DNA of 64,000 nucleotides from Streptomyces sp. ISL-94 (GTDB lineage: Bacteria > Actinomycetota > Actinomycetes > Streptomycetales > Streptomycetaceae): positions 62,001-126,000 of the forward strand of contig NZ_JAGGOZ010000023.1 of the NCBI RefSeq assembly GCF_018614075.1, in the 5' to 3' direction. Below the pieces are notes generated by a model. The model was not told the origin of the DNA. It ran no database searches and saw nothing but the letters and a program-made list of their open reading frames with translations. Each line of letters opens with the position of its first letter. The stretch's first letter is position 1. The translations under genes and the position numbers were made by a program. Shown in pieces: positions 17,355-25,444 of the stretch.

Positions 17355-17566
17355 GGCAGATCCTCCCGAGAGCGCTGACGCAAGATGACCGGCGGAATGC
17401 CGGTCGCTTTTTCCTATCATCTCGGGCATTTAGGGCTAACCGCCCGTTGGGTTGCTCCGGCTGGGGGGTCTGACGCGCCTGCATGGGGGTGGATTTCTGT
17501 ACCGACAGGCAGCACGATGCCCGCACCGCACGCGCTACTCGCGCGTAACAAGGTATGGGGGACTCG

Positions 17567-18277
17567 ATGCTGACGACCCGCCAGAGGCTGCCGGCGCTCC
17601 TGACGCTCTGCCTGGCGCTGCTCGCGCCCGTCTCGGCGCATGCCGCCGACCGGGTCATGGCCGGCGCCTCTGACCTGGCATCACCGCGCAATCCGGTGAT
17701 CTTCGTACACGGTTACAACGCCGACCCGGGCGTCTGGGGAGCCCTGCGCGAGGACCTGCGGGCGGCGGGGTACGCCGATTCGGAGCTCTTCTCCTGGGGT
17801 TACGACACGCACCAGTCGGTCAACGAGGTCCTCTCCGGGCGGCTCTCCTCCTACGTCGAGGACGTCCGCCGGCAGACCGGCGCCGCCAAGGTCGATGTCG
17901 TCGCCCACTCCTTCGGCTCGCTGGTGAGCCGCTGGTACGTGAAGTTCGGCGGCGGCGAGGCCACCGTGGGCCACTGGGTCTCGCTGGCCGGACCCAACCG
18001 CGGCACCTCCACCGCATGGGCCTGCGCCCTGTGGGACCAGGCCTGCCGGGACATGACCCCGGGCTCGTACGTGGTGAAGAACCTGAACGGCGGGGACGAG
18101 ACCCCGGGCGCGGTGAAGTACGCGACGTTCTGGTCGAACTGCGACGAGATCGTGAACCCGGACGACAGCGTGCCGCTGACCGGGGCCGCCAACACGCCGG
18201 TCGGCTGCCTCAAGCACAACGACCTGCTCGGCGACGACGGGACCTCGGCAGGCGTCCGCGCCTTCCTCGCGTCCTAG
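17567..18277 (+). CDS. Secreted triacylglycerol lipase/esterase (alpha/beta hydrolase)
   Basis: The 236-residue precursor has a signal peptide of about 27 residues ending APVSAHAA. The oxyanion-hole strand VIFVHGYNAD is followed by the nucleophile elbow AHSFGS (Ser115), an acid in NPDDSVPL and His in CLKHNDLL. This is the layout of secreted Streptomyces LipA/class I.7-type lipases. Four Cys in the mature part could form disulfides. ATG 17567 is preferred over ATG 17555 because it gives a standard signal peptide. It is a single gene, convergent with the hypothetical gene at 18325. Confidence 0.88.
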   Translation: MLTTRQRLPALLTLCLALLAPVSAHAADRVMAGASDLASPRNPVIFVHGYNADPGVWGALREDLRAAGYADSELFSWGYDTHQSVNEVLSGRLSSYVEDVRRQTGAAKVDVVAHSFGSLVSRWYVKFGGGEATVGHWVSLAGPNRGTSTAWACALWDQACRDMTPGSYVVKNLNGGDETPGAVKYATFWSNCDEIVNPDDSVPLTGAANTPVGCLKHNDLLGDDGTSAGVRAFLAS

Positions 18278-18324
18278 CCGAGCGGCCGGCCCCAGCACTG
18301 GAGCGCAGAGCGGCCGGCGTCTTC

Positions 18325-18897
18325 TCACGAGACCCGCTGGAGCAGGCCGTACGTGAACTCCGCCACGCAGGGCCGACCGCCCGCGGCGAACGCGAGCCGC
18401 CAACGGGTCGGCGCGGTGCCCTCCATCGGCCGCACCGGGGTGAAGGCCCGCGCCACCTCGTCCACCGTCGCCGACCAGGGCCGCAGGTCGTCCGGCGACT
18501 GGAGTACGGGCCCGCGCGCGCCCGGGGCCCGTACCAGCCACTCGTTCCACACCGCCCCGTCCGGCGCGGCCAGCACCTCGAAGCGCAGGTCCGGCCAGAG
18601 CGGCACCGGCCACAGCAGGGCCTCGCACTCCAGGTCCCCGATCCGGCGGTGCTCGGCGGACTCCGGCGGGCCCAGCACCGAGCGGTAGCGGGCCAAGGCC
18701 CCGCGGGACCGGGGGGAGCGGACCATGGCCTGCCAGCGCTTGTTCGCCTCCCGCTGGTCCGCGAGCGAGGCCCCCAGCGTGCGGCGGGCCTCCTCGGCCA
18801 GGTCCGGCTGGAAGTCGGCCATCCGCCGCAGCAGCACCAGCTGGAACGCGGCCGGCCCGAAGTGTCCCGAGGGCCTCGGAGTCGGGTTCGCTGTCAT
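18325..18897 (-). CDS. Conserved hypothetical protein
   Basis: This 190-residue soluble protein has no signal peptide or TM segment. Features are FGPAAFQLVLLRRMADFQPDLAEEARRTLG near the N-terminus, a basic linker, then ECEALLWPVPLWPDLRFEVLA and VWNEWLVRAPG. It looks like a small single-domain protein seen in streptomycetes, but I do not recognise a named family. It is divergent from the zinc-ribbon membrane protein (18976). Confidence 0.7.
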   Translation of the reverse strand: MTANPTPRPSGHFGPAAFQLVLLRRMADFQPDLAEEARRTLGASLADQREANKRWQAMVRSPRSRGALARYRSVLGPPESAEHRRIGDLECEALLWPVPLWPDLRFEVLAAPDGAVWNEWLVRAPGARGPVLQSPDDLRPWSATVDEVARAFTPVRPMEGTAPTRWRLAFAAGGRPCVAEFTYGLLQRVS

Positions 18898-18975
18898 GGA
18901 GGCCACGATTCCACACAGGATCCTTACGTTCCCGGGATACGGATGTTGCCGCCGACCACGTAGCCTGCGGGCGCC

Positions 18976-19713
18976 ATGAACTACTGCCCTGCATGCCGGA
19001 GACACCTCAACGGCGCACTGGCGTGCGCCGGGTGCGGCACCCCGGCCGAGTACCTCGTAGCCGTCGCGCCCGGCGGCCCGGCCGTGCCCGCCGCCCCCGC
19101 GGCCGAGGCCGGCCCGCCGGCAGCGCTGGCCGACGTGTTCGCGGACTCGCTCGTCGTGCTGTCCGCGCCGAACGAGCGCCGGGTGGGTGCGCGCCGCCGC
19201 GCCACGCACCGGCGGCGCCGCCGGACGGTGCTGACCATCGCGTTCGGGATGCTGATCGCGACGGGCGGCTCGTTGGCCGTCGCCCGCATGGCCGCCGACG
19301 GGGACCGCTCCGACCGGGCCGCCACGGTGGTGCTGACCGACGACGCGGGGCCCAAGGCGCCGGATCCGCTGCCGAGCCTGAAGGGGGACCCGGCCGCGCC
19401 CTCGGTCCTGCCGTCCGCGAAGGCCGGGGCCGCGAAGGCCGCCGCGAGCGGTGCCAAGACGGCCGGGCCGGTCGCCTCCGCCGGGGCTGTGACGCAGTCG
19501 GCTCCGGCGTCGACCGCCCCCGCGCCCGCGACATCGGGACCGGCCTCCCGGACCCCCGGCCCGGGGGGCAGCGTAAAGCCGACCAAGTCGGGGCAGCCCT
19601 CGCCGACCGCCACCGGTGGCACGCAGCCGACGACCCCGGCGTCGCCGACACCCACGCAGACGCCGAAGCCGAAGCCGACCGAGGGCTGCTGGTTCTTCTG
19701 CGGCTGGTTCTGA
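18976..19713 (+). CDS. Zinc-ribbon single-pass membrane protein (SCO2400-like)
   Basis: This 245-residue protein opens with a small zinc ribbon (CPACRRHLNGALACAGCG, four Cys). A basic cluster ARRRATHRRRRRT and one TM helix (about 83-102) follow. A long Ala/Pro/Thr-rich low-complexity tail ends in CWFFCGWF. I recall a family annotated SCO2400 in streptomycetes with the same N-terminus, and the surrounding gene order would fit that locus, but this was not checked. Predicted topology puts the zinc ribbon in the cytoplasm and the tail outside. Function is unknown. Confidence 0.75.
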   Translation: MNYCPACRRHLNGALACAGCGTPAEYLVAVAPGGPAVPAAPAAEAGPPAALADVFADSLVVLSAPNERRVGARRRATHRRRRRTVLTIAFGMLIATGGSLAVARMAADGDRSDRAATVVLTDDAGPKAPDPLPSLKGDPAAPSVLPSAKAGAAKAAASGAKTAGPVASAGAVTQSAPASTAPAPATSGPASRTPGPGGSVKPTKSGQPSPTATGGTQPTTPASPTPTQTPKPKPTEGCWFFCGWF

Positions 19714-19722
19714 ACCGCCTGG

Positions 19723-20145
19723 TCAGCCCAGCATCCGCTTGAGCAGGTCCCGCAGGACCGCCCGCTCGGCCGTCGACAGCCCGGCCAGCGGCTCGCGCGC
19801 GAAGTCCAGCGACTCGCGCAGCCGGTCCGCGGTCTGCACGCCCTCCTCGGTGGGGGCGGCCAGCTTGACCCGGCGGTCGGCCGGGTCCGGGCGGCGCTCG
19901 ACCAGGCCGCGGCTCTCCAGCCGGTCGATGATGCCGGTCACGTTCGACGGCTCGCAGCGCAGCTTCTGCGCGATCCGGCGCATCGGCAGCGGCTCCAGCG
20001 CCAGCAGGTTCAGCACCCGGGCCTGGGCGCCCGTGAGCTGGTGGCTGGCGGCCGCGTGCTCGTACTCCATGTGGTAGCGGGCCACGACATCGCCGATGAG
20101 CTCGACGACCTCAAGGGTCACTGGGTCTACGCGACGACTGGGCAT
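19723..20145 (-). CDS. MarR-family transcriptional regulator
   Basis: This 140-residue winged-HTH protein shows the MarR core LTGAQARVLNLLALEPLPMRRIAQKL, the recognition helix CEPSNVTGIIDRLESRGLVERR and the wing DPADRRVKLAAPTEEG. It is divergent from the NADP-dependent oxidoreductase (96 bp between starts), whose promoter has a palindrome (20161-20183). It lacks the N-terminal reactive Cys typical of OhrR although ohr lies just beyond, so it is more likely a ligand-sensing repressor of the oxidoreductase. Confidence 0.88.
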   Translation of the reverse strand: MPSRRVDPVTLEVVELIGDVVARYHMEYEHAAASHQLTGAQARVLNLLALEPLPMRRIAQKLRCEPSNVTGIIDRLESRGLVERRPDPADRRVKLAAPTEEGVQTADRLRESLDFAREPLAGLSTAERAVLRDLLKRMLG

Positions 20146-20160
20146 GGATCCAGAGTACCC

Positions 20161-20183
20161 ATTTACTTGACAACATGAAATAT
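20161..20183. promoter_or_regulatory. Candidate MarR operator
   Basis: The AT-rich imperfect palindrome ATTTACTTG-ACAA-CATGAAAT lies between the divergent marR and oxidoreductase starts. It contains a TTGACA hexamer that could be a -35 box. Its position and symmetry suit a MarR operator that also represses its own gene. Confidence 0.4.
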
Positions 20184-20241
20184 CCAGGCGCATGGTTGTT
20201 TCACCTACTGAAGCAATTTCCGTTCTTACCAGGAGCGCCGC

Positions 20242-21264
20242 ATGTCCGAGATTCCCGCCATCAGCCGCGAGTGGCACCTCGTCCGTCGCCCGCAGGGCTG
20301 GCCCGTCGCCGAGGACTTCGCCCTGCGCGAGGTGCCCGTGTCCGCCGAGCCCGCCCCCGGCCGGATCCTCGTGCGCAACCTCCACATGTCCGTGGACCCG
20401 TACATGCGCGGCCGGATGAACGATGTGAAGTCGTACATACCGCCCTTCCAGCTGGACCAGCCGATGGACGGCGGAGCGGTCGGCGAGGTCGTCGCCTCCG
20501 CCGCCGAGGGCTTCGAGGTCGGCGACCACGTCCTGCACGGCCTGGGCTGGCGCGAGTACGCGGAGTTCGACGCGAAGCACGGCACCAAGGTGGACGCCTC
20601 GCTCGCCCCGCTCTCCGCCTACCTCGGCGTCCTCGGCATGCCGGGCCTGACCGCCTACGCCGGGCTCTTCGAGGTCGCCTCCTTCAAGGAGGGCGACTCC
20701 GTCTTCGTCTCCGGCGCGGCCGGTGCGGTCGGCAGCCTCGTCGGCCAGTTCGCGAAGATCAAGGGCGCCTCCCGGGTGATCGGCTCCGCCGGCTCGGACG
20801 AAAAGGTGACGCTCCTCACGGAGAAGTACGGCTTCGACGCCGCCTTCAACTACAAGAACGGCCCGGTCGGCGAGCAGCTGCGCGCCTCCGCCCCCGAGGG
20901 CGTCGACGTCTACTTCGACAACGTCGGCGGCGACCACCTGGAGGCCGCGATCTCCTCCATGAACGTGAACGGCCGGGCCACCCTCTGCGGCGCGATCGCC
21001 CAGTACAACGACACCGAGGCCGCCCCCGGCCCGCGCAACCTCGTGCAGGTCATCGGCAAGCGCCTGCGCCTCCAGGGCATCCTCGTCAACGACCACGCCG
21101 GACTCCAGCAGCAGTTCGTCCAGGACGTGGCCGGCTGGCTGCGCTCCGGGGAGCTGCGCTACGACGAGACGGTCGTCGAGGGCGTCGAGAACGCGGCCTC
21201 CGCCTTCCTCGGCCTGATGCGCGGCGAGAACACCGGAAAGATGATCGTTTCTTTCACCGGTTAG
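20242..21264 (+). CDS. NADP-dependent medium-chain oxidoreductase (CurA/PTGR-like)
   Basis: This 340-residue zinc-independent MDR reductase has an N-terminal catalytic GroES-like domain (SVDPYMRGRMND, the alkenal-reductase hallmark). The NADP-binding Rossmann motif is VFVSGAAGAVGSLVGQFAKIKGASRVIGSAGS, with CGAIAQYND downstream. Such enzymes reduce the C=C bond of alpha,beta-unsaturated aldehydes and ketones, a detoxification role. AGGAG precedes the ATG by 7 nt. Located downstream of a MarR operator and upstream of ohr, it probably belongs to a small electrophile or peroxide defence set. Confidence 0.9.
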   Translation: MSEIPAISREWHLVRRPQGWPVAEDFALREVPVSAEPAPGRILVRNLHMSVDPYMRGRMNDVKSYIPPFQLDQPMDGGAVGEVVASAAEGFEVGDHVLHGLGWREYAEFDAKHGTKVDASLAPLSAYLGVLGMPGLTAYAGLFEVASFKEGDSVFVSGAAGAVGSLVGQFAKIKGASRVIGSAGSDEKVTLLTEKYGFDAAFNYKNGPVGEQLRASAPEGVDVYFDNVGGDHLEAAISSMNVNGRATLCGAIAQYNDTEAAPGPRNLVQVIGKRLRLQGILVNDHAGLQQQFVQDVAGWLRSGELRYDETVVEGVENAASAFLGLMRGENTGKMIVSFTG

Positions 21265-21329
21265 GCTCATCCCCACGCCGTCGCGACCGTGGGCGCGAGT
21301 CGCGGCGATTACGAGGAGGATCTCTCTAC

Positions 21330-21752
21330 ATGTCCATCCAGCAGTCCGACGTCGCGTACACCGCTGTTGCCACCGCACAGAACGGCCGTGACGGCCGCGT
21401 CGCCACCAACGACGGCCAGCTCGACGTCGTCGTGAACCCGCCGAAGGAGCTCGGCGGCAGCGGCGCCGGCACCAACCCGGAGCAGCTGTTCGCCGCCGGC
21501 TACAGCGCCTGCTTCCAGGGCGCCCTGGGTGTCGTCGCGAAGAACGAGAACGCCGACATCTCCGGCTCCAGCGTCACCGCCGAGGTCGGCATCGGCAAGA
21601 ACGACGACGGCTTCGGCCTGATCGTCAAGATCTCCGCCGTGATCCCGAACGTGGACCCCGCCACCGCCAAGGACCTCATCGAGAAGGCCCACCAGGTCTG
21701 CCCGTACTCCAAGGCGACCCGCGGCAACATCACCGTCGAGCTCGCCGTCTGA
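21330..21752 (+). CDS. ohr: Organic hydroperoxide resistance protein Ohr
   Basis: This 140-residue OsmC/Ohr-family thiol peroxidase has both catalytic cysteines: Cys61 in AAGYSACFQGAL and Cys124 in HQVCPYSKAT. The N-terminal AYTAVATAQNGRDGRV is typical of Ohr rather than OsmC. It reduces organic and fatty-acid hydroperoxides using lipoylated proteins. GAGGAGGA precedes the ATG by about 8 nt. It lies 65 bp downstream of the oxidoreductase with a strong terminator behind it, so it ends that transcription unit. Confidence 0.93.
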   Translation: MSIQQSDVAYTAVATAQNGRDGRVATNDGQLDVVVNPPKELGGSGAGTNPEQLFAAGYSACFQGALGVVAKNENADISGSSVTAEVGIGKNDDGFGLIVKISAVIPNVDPATAKDLIEKAHQVCPYSKATRGNITVELAV

Positions 21753-21768
21753 TCCGGCACTGCTCAGC

Positions 21769-21802
21769 GAAGGCCGCACCCCGGTTCCGGGGTGCGGCCT
21801 TC
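21769..21802. terminator. Rho-independent-type terminator after ohr
   Basis: A perfect 16-bp stem, GAAGGCCGCACCCCGG / CCGGGGTGCGGCCTTC, with a 2-nt spacer (realistically a tetraloop) sits 17 bp after the ohr stop and 17 bp before the next start. Confidence 0.85.
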
Positions 21803-21818
21803 GCCGTAGACTGGCGCC

Positions 21819-22619
21819 ATGCGTGATCTTGCGGGGGGTTTCCGGTACCTGCTGGCCGGACAGCGATGGGTGTTCGGCCACGGCCGCCGGCTGGGCTTCG
21901 GCCTGCTGCCCGGGCTGGTGTCCCTCGTCCTCTACGCGGGGGCGCTGATCGGGCTCGGCTACGGCGCCGACGACCTGACCGCCTGGGCCACTCCCTTCGC
22001 CGACGACTGGTCCTCGCCGTGGCTCGGGCTCTTCCGCGGCTTCCTGACCGCGCTGGTCTTCTGCCTCGGGCTCTTCCTCGCCGTCATCACCTTCACCGCC
22101 GTGACCCTGCTCATCGGCCAGCCGTTCTACGAGTCCCTCTCGGAGCAGGTCGACCGCAGCGAGGGCGGCGAGGTCCCCGAGTCGGGGCTCCCCCTCTGGC
22201 GGGAGCTGTGGATCTCGGCCCGCGACAGCCTGAAGGTGCTCGGCCGGGTGCTGCTGTACGGGATCCTGCTCTTCGCCCTCGGGTTCCTCCCCGTGGTCGG
22301 GCAGACGGTGGTCCCGGTGCTCGGGTTCTGCGTCACCGGGTACTTCCTGACCCAGGAGCTCACCTCCGTCGCGCTCCAGCGGCGCAAGGTGGAGCTGCAC
22401 GAGCGGCTGGCGCTGATGCGGTCGCGGCGGCTGCTGGTGCTGGGCTTCGGGGTGCCGCTGGCGCTGGCGTTCCTGGTCCCGCTGGTCGCGGTGTTCCTGA
22501 TGCCGGGCGCGGTGGCGGGGGCCACGCTGATGGTGCGGGACCTGCTGCGGCCGGAGGAGGCCCCGGCCGCCGAAACGGCCGCCGGCGGCTTCGGGCCGCC
22601 GCCTCCCGCGTACTCCTGA
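21819..22619 (+). CDS. EI24 domain-containing membrane protein
   Basis: This 266-residue protein has about five to six TM segments in the EI24/CysZ-like arrangement: GFRYLLAGQRWVFGHGRRLGFG, VITFTAVTLLIGQPFYESLSEQVD (family hallmark), GFLPVVGQTVVPVLGF and the C-terminal LLVLGFGVPLALAFLVPL. The short cytoplasmic tail is Pro-rich. CysZ proteins mediate sulfate uptake in proteobacteria; the actinobacterial role is unproven. It abuts the convergent imine reductase gene without a gap. Confidence 0.85.
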   Translation: MRDLAGGFRYLLAGQRWVFGHGRRLGFGLLPGLVSLVLYAGALIGLGYGADDLTAWATPFADDWSSPWLGLFRGFLTALVFCLGLFLAVITFTAVTLLIGQPFYESLSEQVDRSEGGEVPESGLPLWRELWISARDSLKVLGRVLLYGILLFALGFLPVVGQTVVPVLGFCVTGYFLTQELTSVALQRRKVELHERLALMRSRRLLVLGFGVPLALAFLVPLVAVFLMPGAVAGATLMVRDLLRPEEAPAAETAAGGFGPPPPAYS

Positions 22620-23507
22620 CTACCGCTTCAGCAGGGTGAGGGCGCCGACCGTGTCCTCGGCGCCGTGGGCCGCCGGGTCGGCGTCCAGCCGCCGCCGCAT
22701 CAGCTCCAGGTACGGGGCGATCAGCTCGGGGCTGACGCCCTGGTCCTCGGCGGTCCGCAGCAGGGTGCGGCTGCCCGCGACCTGCATGGCCAGGTTGGAC
22801 ACCACCCCGGTGGTGAAGTCCCGCGAGGTCAGCCGCTCGGCGGCGTTGCCGACGAAGAAGCCCATGGCGCCGAGCCACTCGGTCAGCAGGGCGGACAGTT
22901 CCTTCGGGGCGATGTCCTCGCCCTCGATCAGCGCGTAGGCGTGCGAGATCCCTGCGAACAGCCCGTACATCGCGCTCAGCAACGCCACGTCGTGCAGGGC
23001 GGCGTGACCGGGGTCCTCGCCGACGAAGCGGGCCCCGGCCGGGACCTCCAGCGCCGCCCTGTGGGTGTCGAAGAGGGCGCGCGAGCCGCTGTAGAAGACA
23101 TAGCCTCCGGCCTGCGGCACCCCGATCATCGGCGGCGTGGCCATGATCCCGGCGTCCACGAACCGGGCTCCGCGGGCCGCGGCCCAGGCGGCCCGCGCGC
23201 GGCCCTCGGCGGGCGTGCCGGTGGTGAGGTTGACCAGGTCCTTGCCGGTCAGGTCGATTCCGTCCAGGGCGGACTCCACGGAGGCGTCGTCCAGCAGGCA
23301 GAGCACGACCAGCTGGTTCGCGGCGACGGCCTCGGCGGGGCTCGCGGCGGCGAGGGCCCCTTCGGAGGCGAGCGCCCCGGCCTTGGCGGGGGTGCGGTTC
23401 CACACGGTGAGGGGATGCCCGGCGGCGAGCCAGGTGCGGGCCAGGGCGGTGCCCATGGCGCCGAGTCCGAGCAGGGTGAGCGGGTGCTGCGGTGCGTTGT
23501 CGGTCAT
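22620..23507 (-). CDS. NAD(P)-binding imine reductase-like beta-hydroxyacid dehydrogenase family protein
   Basis: This 295-residue protein has an N-terminal Rossmann motif LTLLGLGAMGTALARTWLAAGH followed by VWNRTPAKA, which prefers NADPH. NLTTGTPAEG and a helical C-terminal domain follow. The NRT motif and the lack of the hydroxyacid dehydrogenase catalytic Lys suit imine-reductase-like proteins that reduce cyclic imines. It is divergent from an HxlR regulator (97 bp between starts), a common pairing for redox-responsive control. ATG at 23507 gives the standard N-terminus. Confidence 0.87.
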   Translation of the reverse strand: MTDNAPQHPLTLLGLGAMGTALARTWLAAGHPLTVWNRTPAKAGALASEGALAAASPAEAVAANQLVVLCLLDDASVESALDGIDLTGKDLVNLTTGTPAEGRARAAWAAARGARFVDAGIMATPPMIGVPQAGGYVFYSGSRALFDTHRAALEVPAGARFVGEDPGHAALHDVALLSAMYGLFAGISHAYALIEGEDIAPKELSALLTEWLGAMGFFVGNAAERLTSRDFTTGVVSNLAMQVAGSRTLLRTAEDQGVSPELIAPYLELMRRRLDADPAAHGAEDTVGALTLLKR

Positions 23508-23603
23508 GGCGTTTAGCCTGGTGGCAGGTAGGTGAGGGCTCAAGTACGCACTTTGGAGTGGGTGGTTACCCCAAGGTGAGCGAGCAGGTGGGAGGGGTGC
23601 GCG

Positions 23604-23942
23604 ATGGCGCTGGCAGCACGGAGGCCCGGTGCGGATCACTGCGGGATCGCCGCGGCGATGTCCGTGATCGACGGCAAGTGGAAGGTCTCGCTCCTGTGGG
23701 AGCTGGAGCAGCGGCCGCGCCGCTTCGGTGAACTGCGTCGGCTGGTACCGGGGATTTCGGAGAAGGTGCTCGCCGCCCAGCTTCGCGAGCTGGAGACCGA
23801 CGGCATAGTCCACCGCGAGGTGTACGAGGAGGTCCCCCCGCGCGTTCAGTACTCCTTGACCCCGCTGGGCGAGGAGCTGAACACGGCCCTGAAGGCGCTC
23901 GGGGCCTGGGGCGCCGAGCACCTCCTGCCCGCGACGGCCTAA
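23604..23942 (+). CDS. HxlR-family transcriptional regulator
   Basis: This 112-residue winged-HTH protein shows CGIAAAMSVIDGKWKVSLLWEL, the HxlR signature with the conserved Cys at the start and GKW. It continues RRFGELRRLVPGISEKVLAAQLRELE and VPPRVQYSLTPLGEEL. The conserved Cys often senses electrophiles or aldehydes. A small palindrome CACT-N4-AGTG at 23549-23560 in the shared promoter is a plausible operator for control of the divergent imine reductase. Its stop overlaps the convergent gene at 23939 by 4 nt. Confidence 0.92.
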   Translation: MALAARRPGADHCGIAAAMSVIDGKWKVSLLWELEQRPRRFGELRRLVPGISEKVLAAQLRELETDGIVHREVYEEVPPRVQYSLTPLGEELNTALKALGAWGAEHLLPATA

Positions 23943-24661
23943 CCGCGCGGTACCACCCACAGGGCTTCGGCGGCCGCGCAGAAGTCGCCGGTGGCGGTGG
24001 CCAGGGCCGTGCCCACGCGGTACTTGCGGCCCTCGGCGGTCAGCATCCAGGAGTACGAGACGAGCCCCTCGCCCACGGGGACCGGCCGCATCAGCCGGGC
24101 GGTGAGCGCGGCCGTGACCGCACCGGCCGGGCGGTCGTCGAGCAGGCGCCCGGCCGCGTTCCCGGGGCAGTCCAGCGCGCCCCACACCAGTTCGGGCGGC
24201 AGCAGCCCGTCCGGGCCCGCGAGTTCCGCTCCGGGGGTCCAGGCGGTGGCGACCAGCTCGCGGCCCGGTACCCGGCCGCAGTGCAGGCGCAGCCCGGTGG
24301 CGGGGGTGCGGTCCAGGCCACAGCCGAAGCAGTCGGTCTGCCCGTCCGGCGGGGCCGCCCGGTAGGCCTCGGCGGCCGCCCGCGCCTGCTCCCAGGACGG
24401 GGCCTCGGGCACCTCCCCGGCGAATGCGGCAGGGACCGCGGCGGCCAGCAGCAGCTCGCCGTCCGTCAGTGCGCAGCCGCCGTCGGGGGTCCCGGCGAGC
24501 CGGACCGGCGCCCCGGTCGGCACGGGCCGCCGGAAGTCCACCCGTACGTCCTTCGCGGCGGCCCGCCCGGCCAGCACGCCCGCCACGTAGCCGCCGAAGG
24601 CCACCCCCGGATATCCGTGGAGGTGTTCGGGAATCGTGATCGTCTCGAAGTCGTTCGCCAT
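23939..24661 (-). CDS. Hot-dog-fold thioesterase-like protein
   Basis: This 240-residue protein shows HGYPGVAFGGYVAGVLAGRA near the N-terminus, DCFGCGLDRTPATGLRL in the middle (two Cys) and ELVWGALDCPGNAAGRLL. This pattern resembles two-domain hot-dog-fold acyl-CoA thioesterase-like proteins of actinobacteria. The assignment is by overall pattern only and no catalytic residue can be named. It lies 12 bp downstream of the nitrilase-family gene, so the two probably form an operon. ATG 24661 is preferred over 24670. Confidence 0.6.
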   Translation of the reverse strand: MANDFETITIPEHLHGYPGVAFGGYVAGVLAGRAAAKDVRVDFRRPVPTGAPVRLAGTPDGGCALTDGELLLAAAVPAAFAGEVPEAPSWEQARAAAEAYRAAPPDGQTDCFGCGLDRTPATGLRLHCGRVPGRELVATAWTPGAELAGPDGLLPPELVWGALDCPGNAAGRLLDDRPAGAVTAALTARLMRPVPVGEGLVSYSWMLTAEGRKYRVGTALATATGDFCAAAEALWVVPRG

Positions 24662-24673
24662 GCCGGCCACCCA

Positions 24674-25378
24674 TCACACCGAGGCCGTCACCACGCCGGG
24701 TGTACGGTCGTCCGCCTCGGCCGTCAGAGCGCCGCCCGGGGCCCACACGGCCGCGCCACCGCAGCCGGTCCACGGGCCTGCCGGGCCGACGTGGTTGGCG
24801 AGGACCACGTACAGGCCGTGCTCCTTCGCGATCCCCGGATACACGGTGGCGCGCTCGCCGATCCCGTCGCCCGTCCCGTACAGCGAGCTCGCGAGGTGGA
24901 CCCGGCAGCCGTCGGCCGCGGCCCGGCTGGCGAGCTCGGGGAAGTGGTTGTCGTAGCAGATGCCCAACGAGAAGCGGATCCCGCCGAGTTCGAACCGGCC
25001 GTCGCCCGCGCCGGGCTCGAAGAGGTCCTGCTCGTGCCGGAAGAGGTGCTGCTTCGCGTACGTGGTGACGTGTGCGCCGTCCGCGTCGTACACCAGCGTG
25101 GCGATGAGGGGCCGGGGGCCGGCGCCGGGCAGCGCGACATTGACCGCGGTGGCGATGCCCGCGGAGCGCAGCGCGTCCAGGCGGGGGTCGTCGGCGCCGG
25201 TCCACAGCCCGGGGTCGGCGGCCAAGGCCGCCAACTCGTAGCCGGTGAGCGTGAACTCGGGGAACACCACCAGCTCGGCGCCCTCCGCCCGGGCCCGCAC
25301 GGCAAGTGCGGCGGCCCGGGCGGCGTTGGCGGGCACGTCGGCGGGCAGGCAGGTCAGCTGGGCTGCGGCGATTCTCAC
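24674..25378 (-). CDS. Carbon-nitrogen hydrolase (nitrilase superfamily)
   Basis: This 234-residue protein has the full nitrilase-superfamily triad: Glu41 in VVFPEFTLTGYE, Lys109 in YAKQHLF and Cys141 in LGICYDNHFPE. It therefore hydrolyses a non-peptide C-N bond, as amidase, carbamylase or omega-amidase types do. It is slightly short for the family but all three motifs are intact. GTG start at 25378. It is followed by the hot-dog protein gene; a hairpin at 25394-25425 separates it from the secreted EEP gene upstream. Confidence 0.9.
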   Translation of the reverse strand: MRIAAAQLTCLPADVPANAARAAALAVRARAEGAELVVFPEFTLTGYELAALAADPGLWTGADDPRLDALRSAGIATAVNVALPGAGPRPLIATLVYDADGAHVTTYAKQHLFRHEQDLFEPGAGDGRFELGGIRFSLGICYDNHFPELASRAAADGCRVHLASSLYGTGDGIGERATVYPGIAKEHGLYVVLANHVGPAGPWTGCGGAAVWAPGGALTAEADDRTPGVVTASV

Positions 25379-25393
25379 CCGTGCAGCATGCCA

Positions 25394-25425
25394 GGCCGGC
25401 CGGCGACCGCCGTGACCGGCCGGCC
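25394..25425. terminator. Hairpin terminator between EEP and nitrilase-family genes
   Basis: The perfect 10-bp arms GGCCGGCCGG and CCGGCCGGCC (25394-25403 and 25416-25425) have a 12-nt loop and lie 20 nt after the EEP-family stop on the minus strand. Confidence 0.65.
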
Positions 25426-25444
25426 AGGGCCCGCCGTGCCCGCG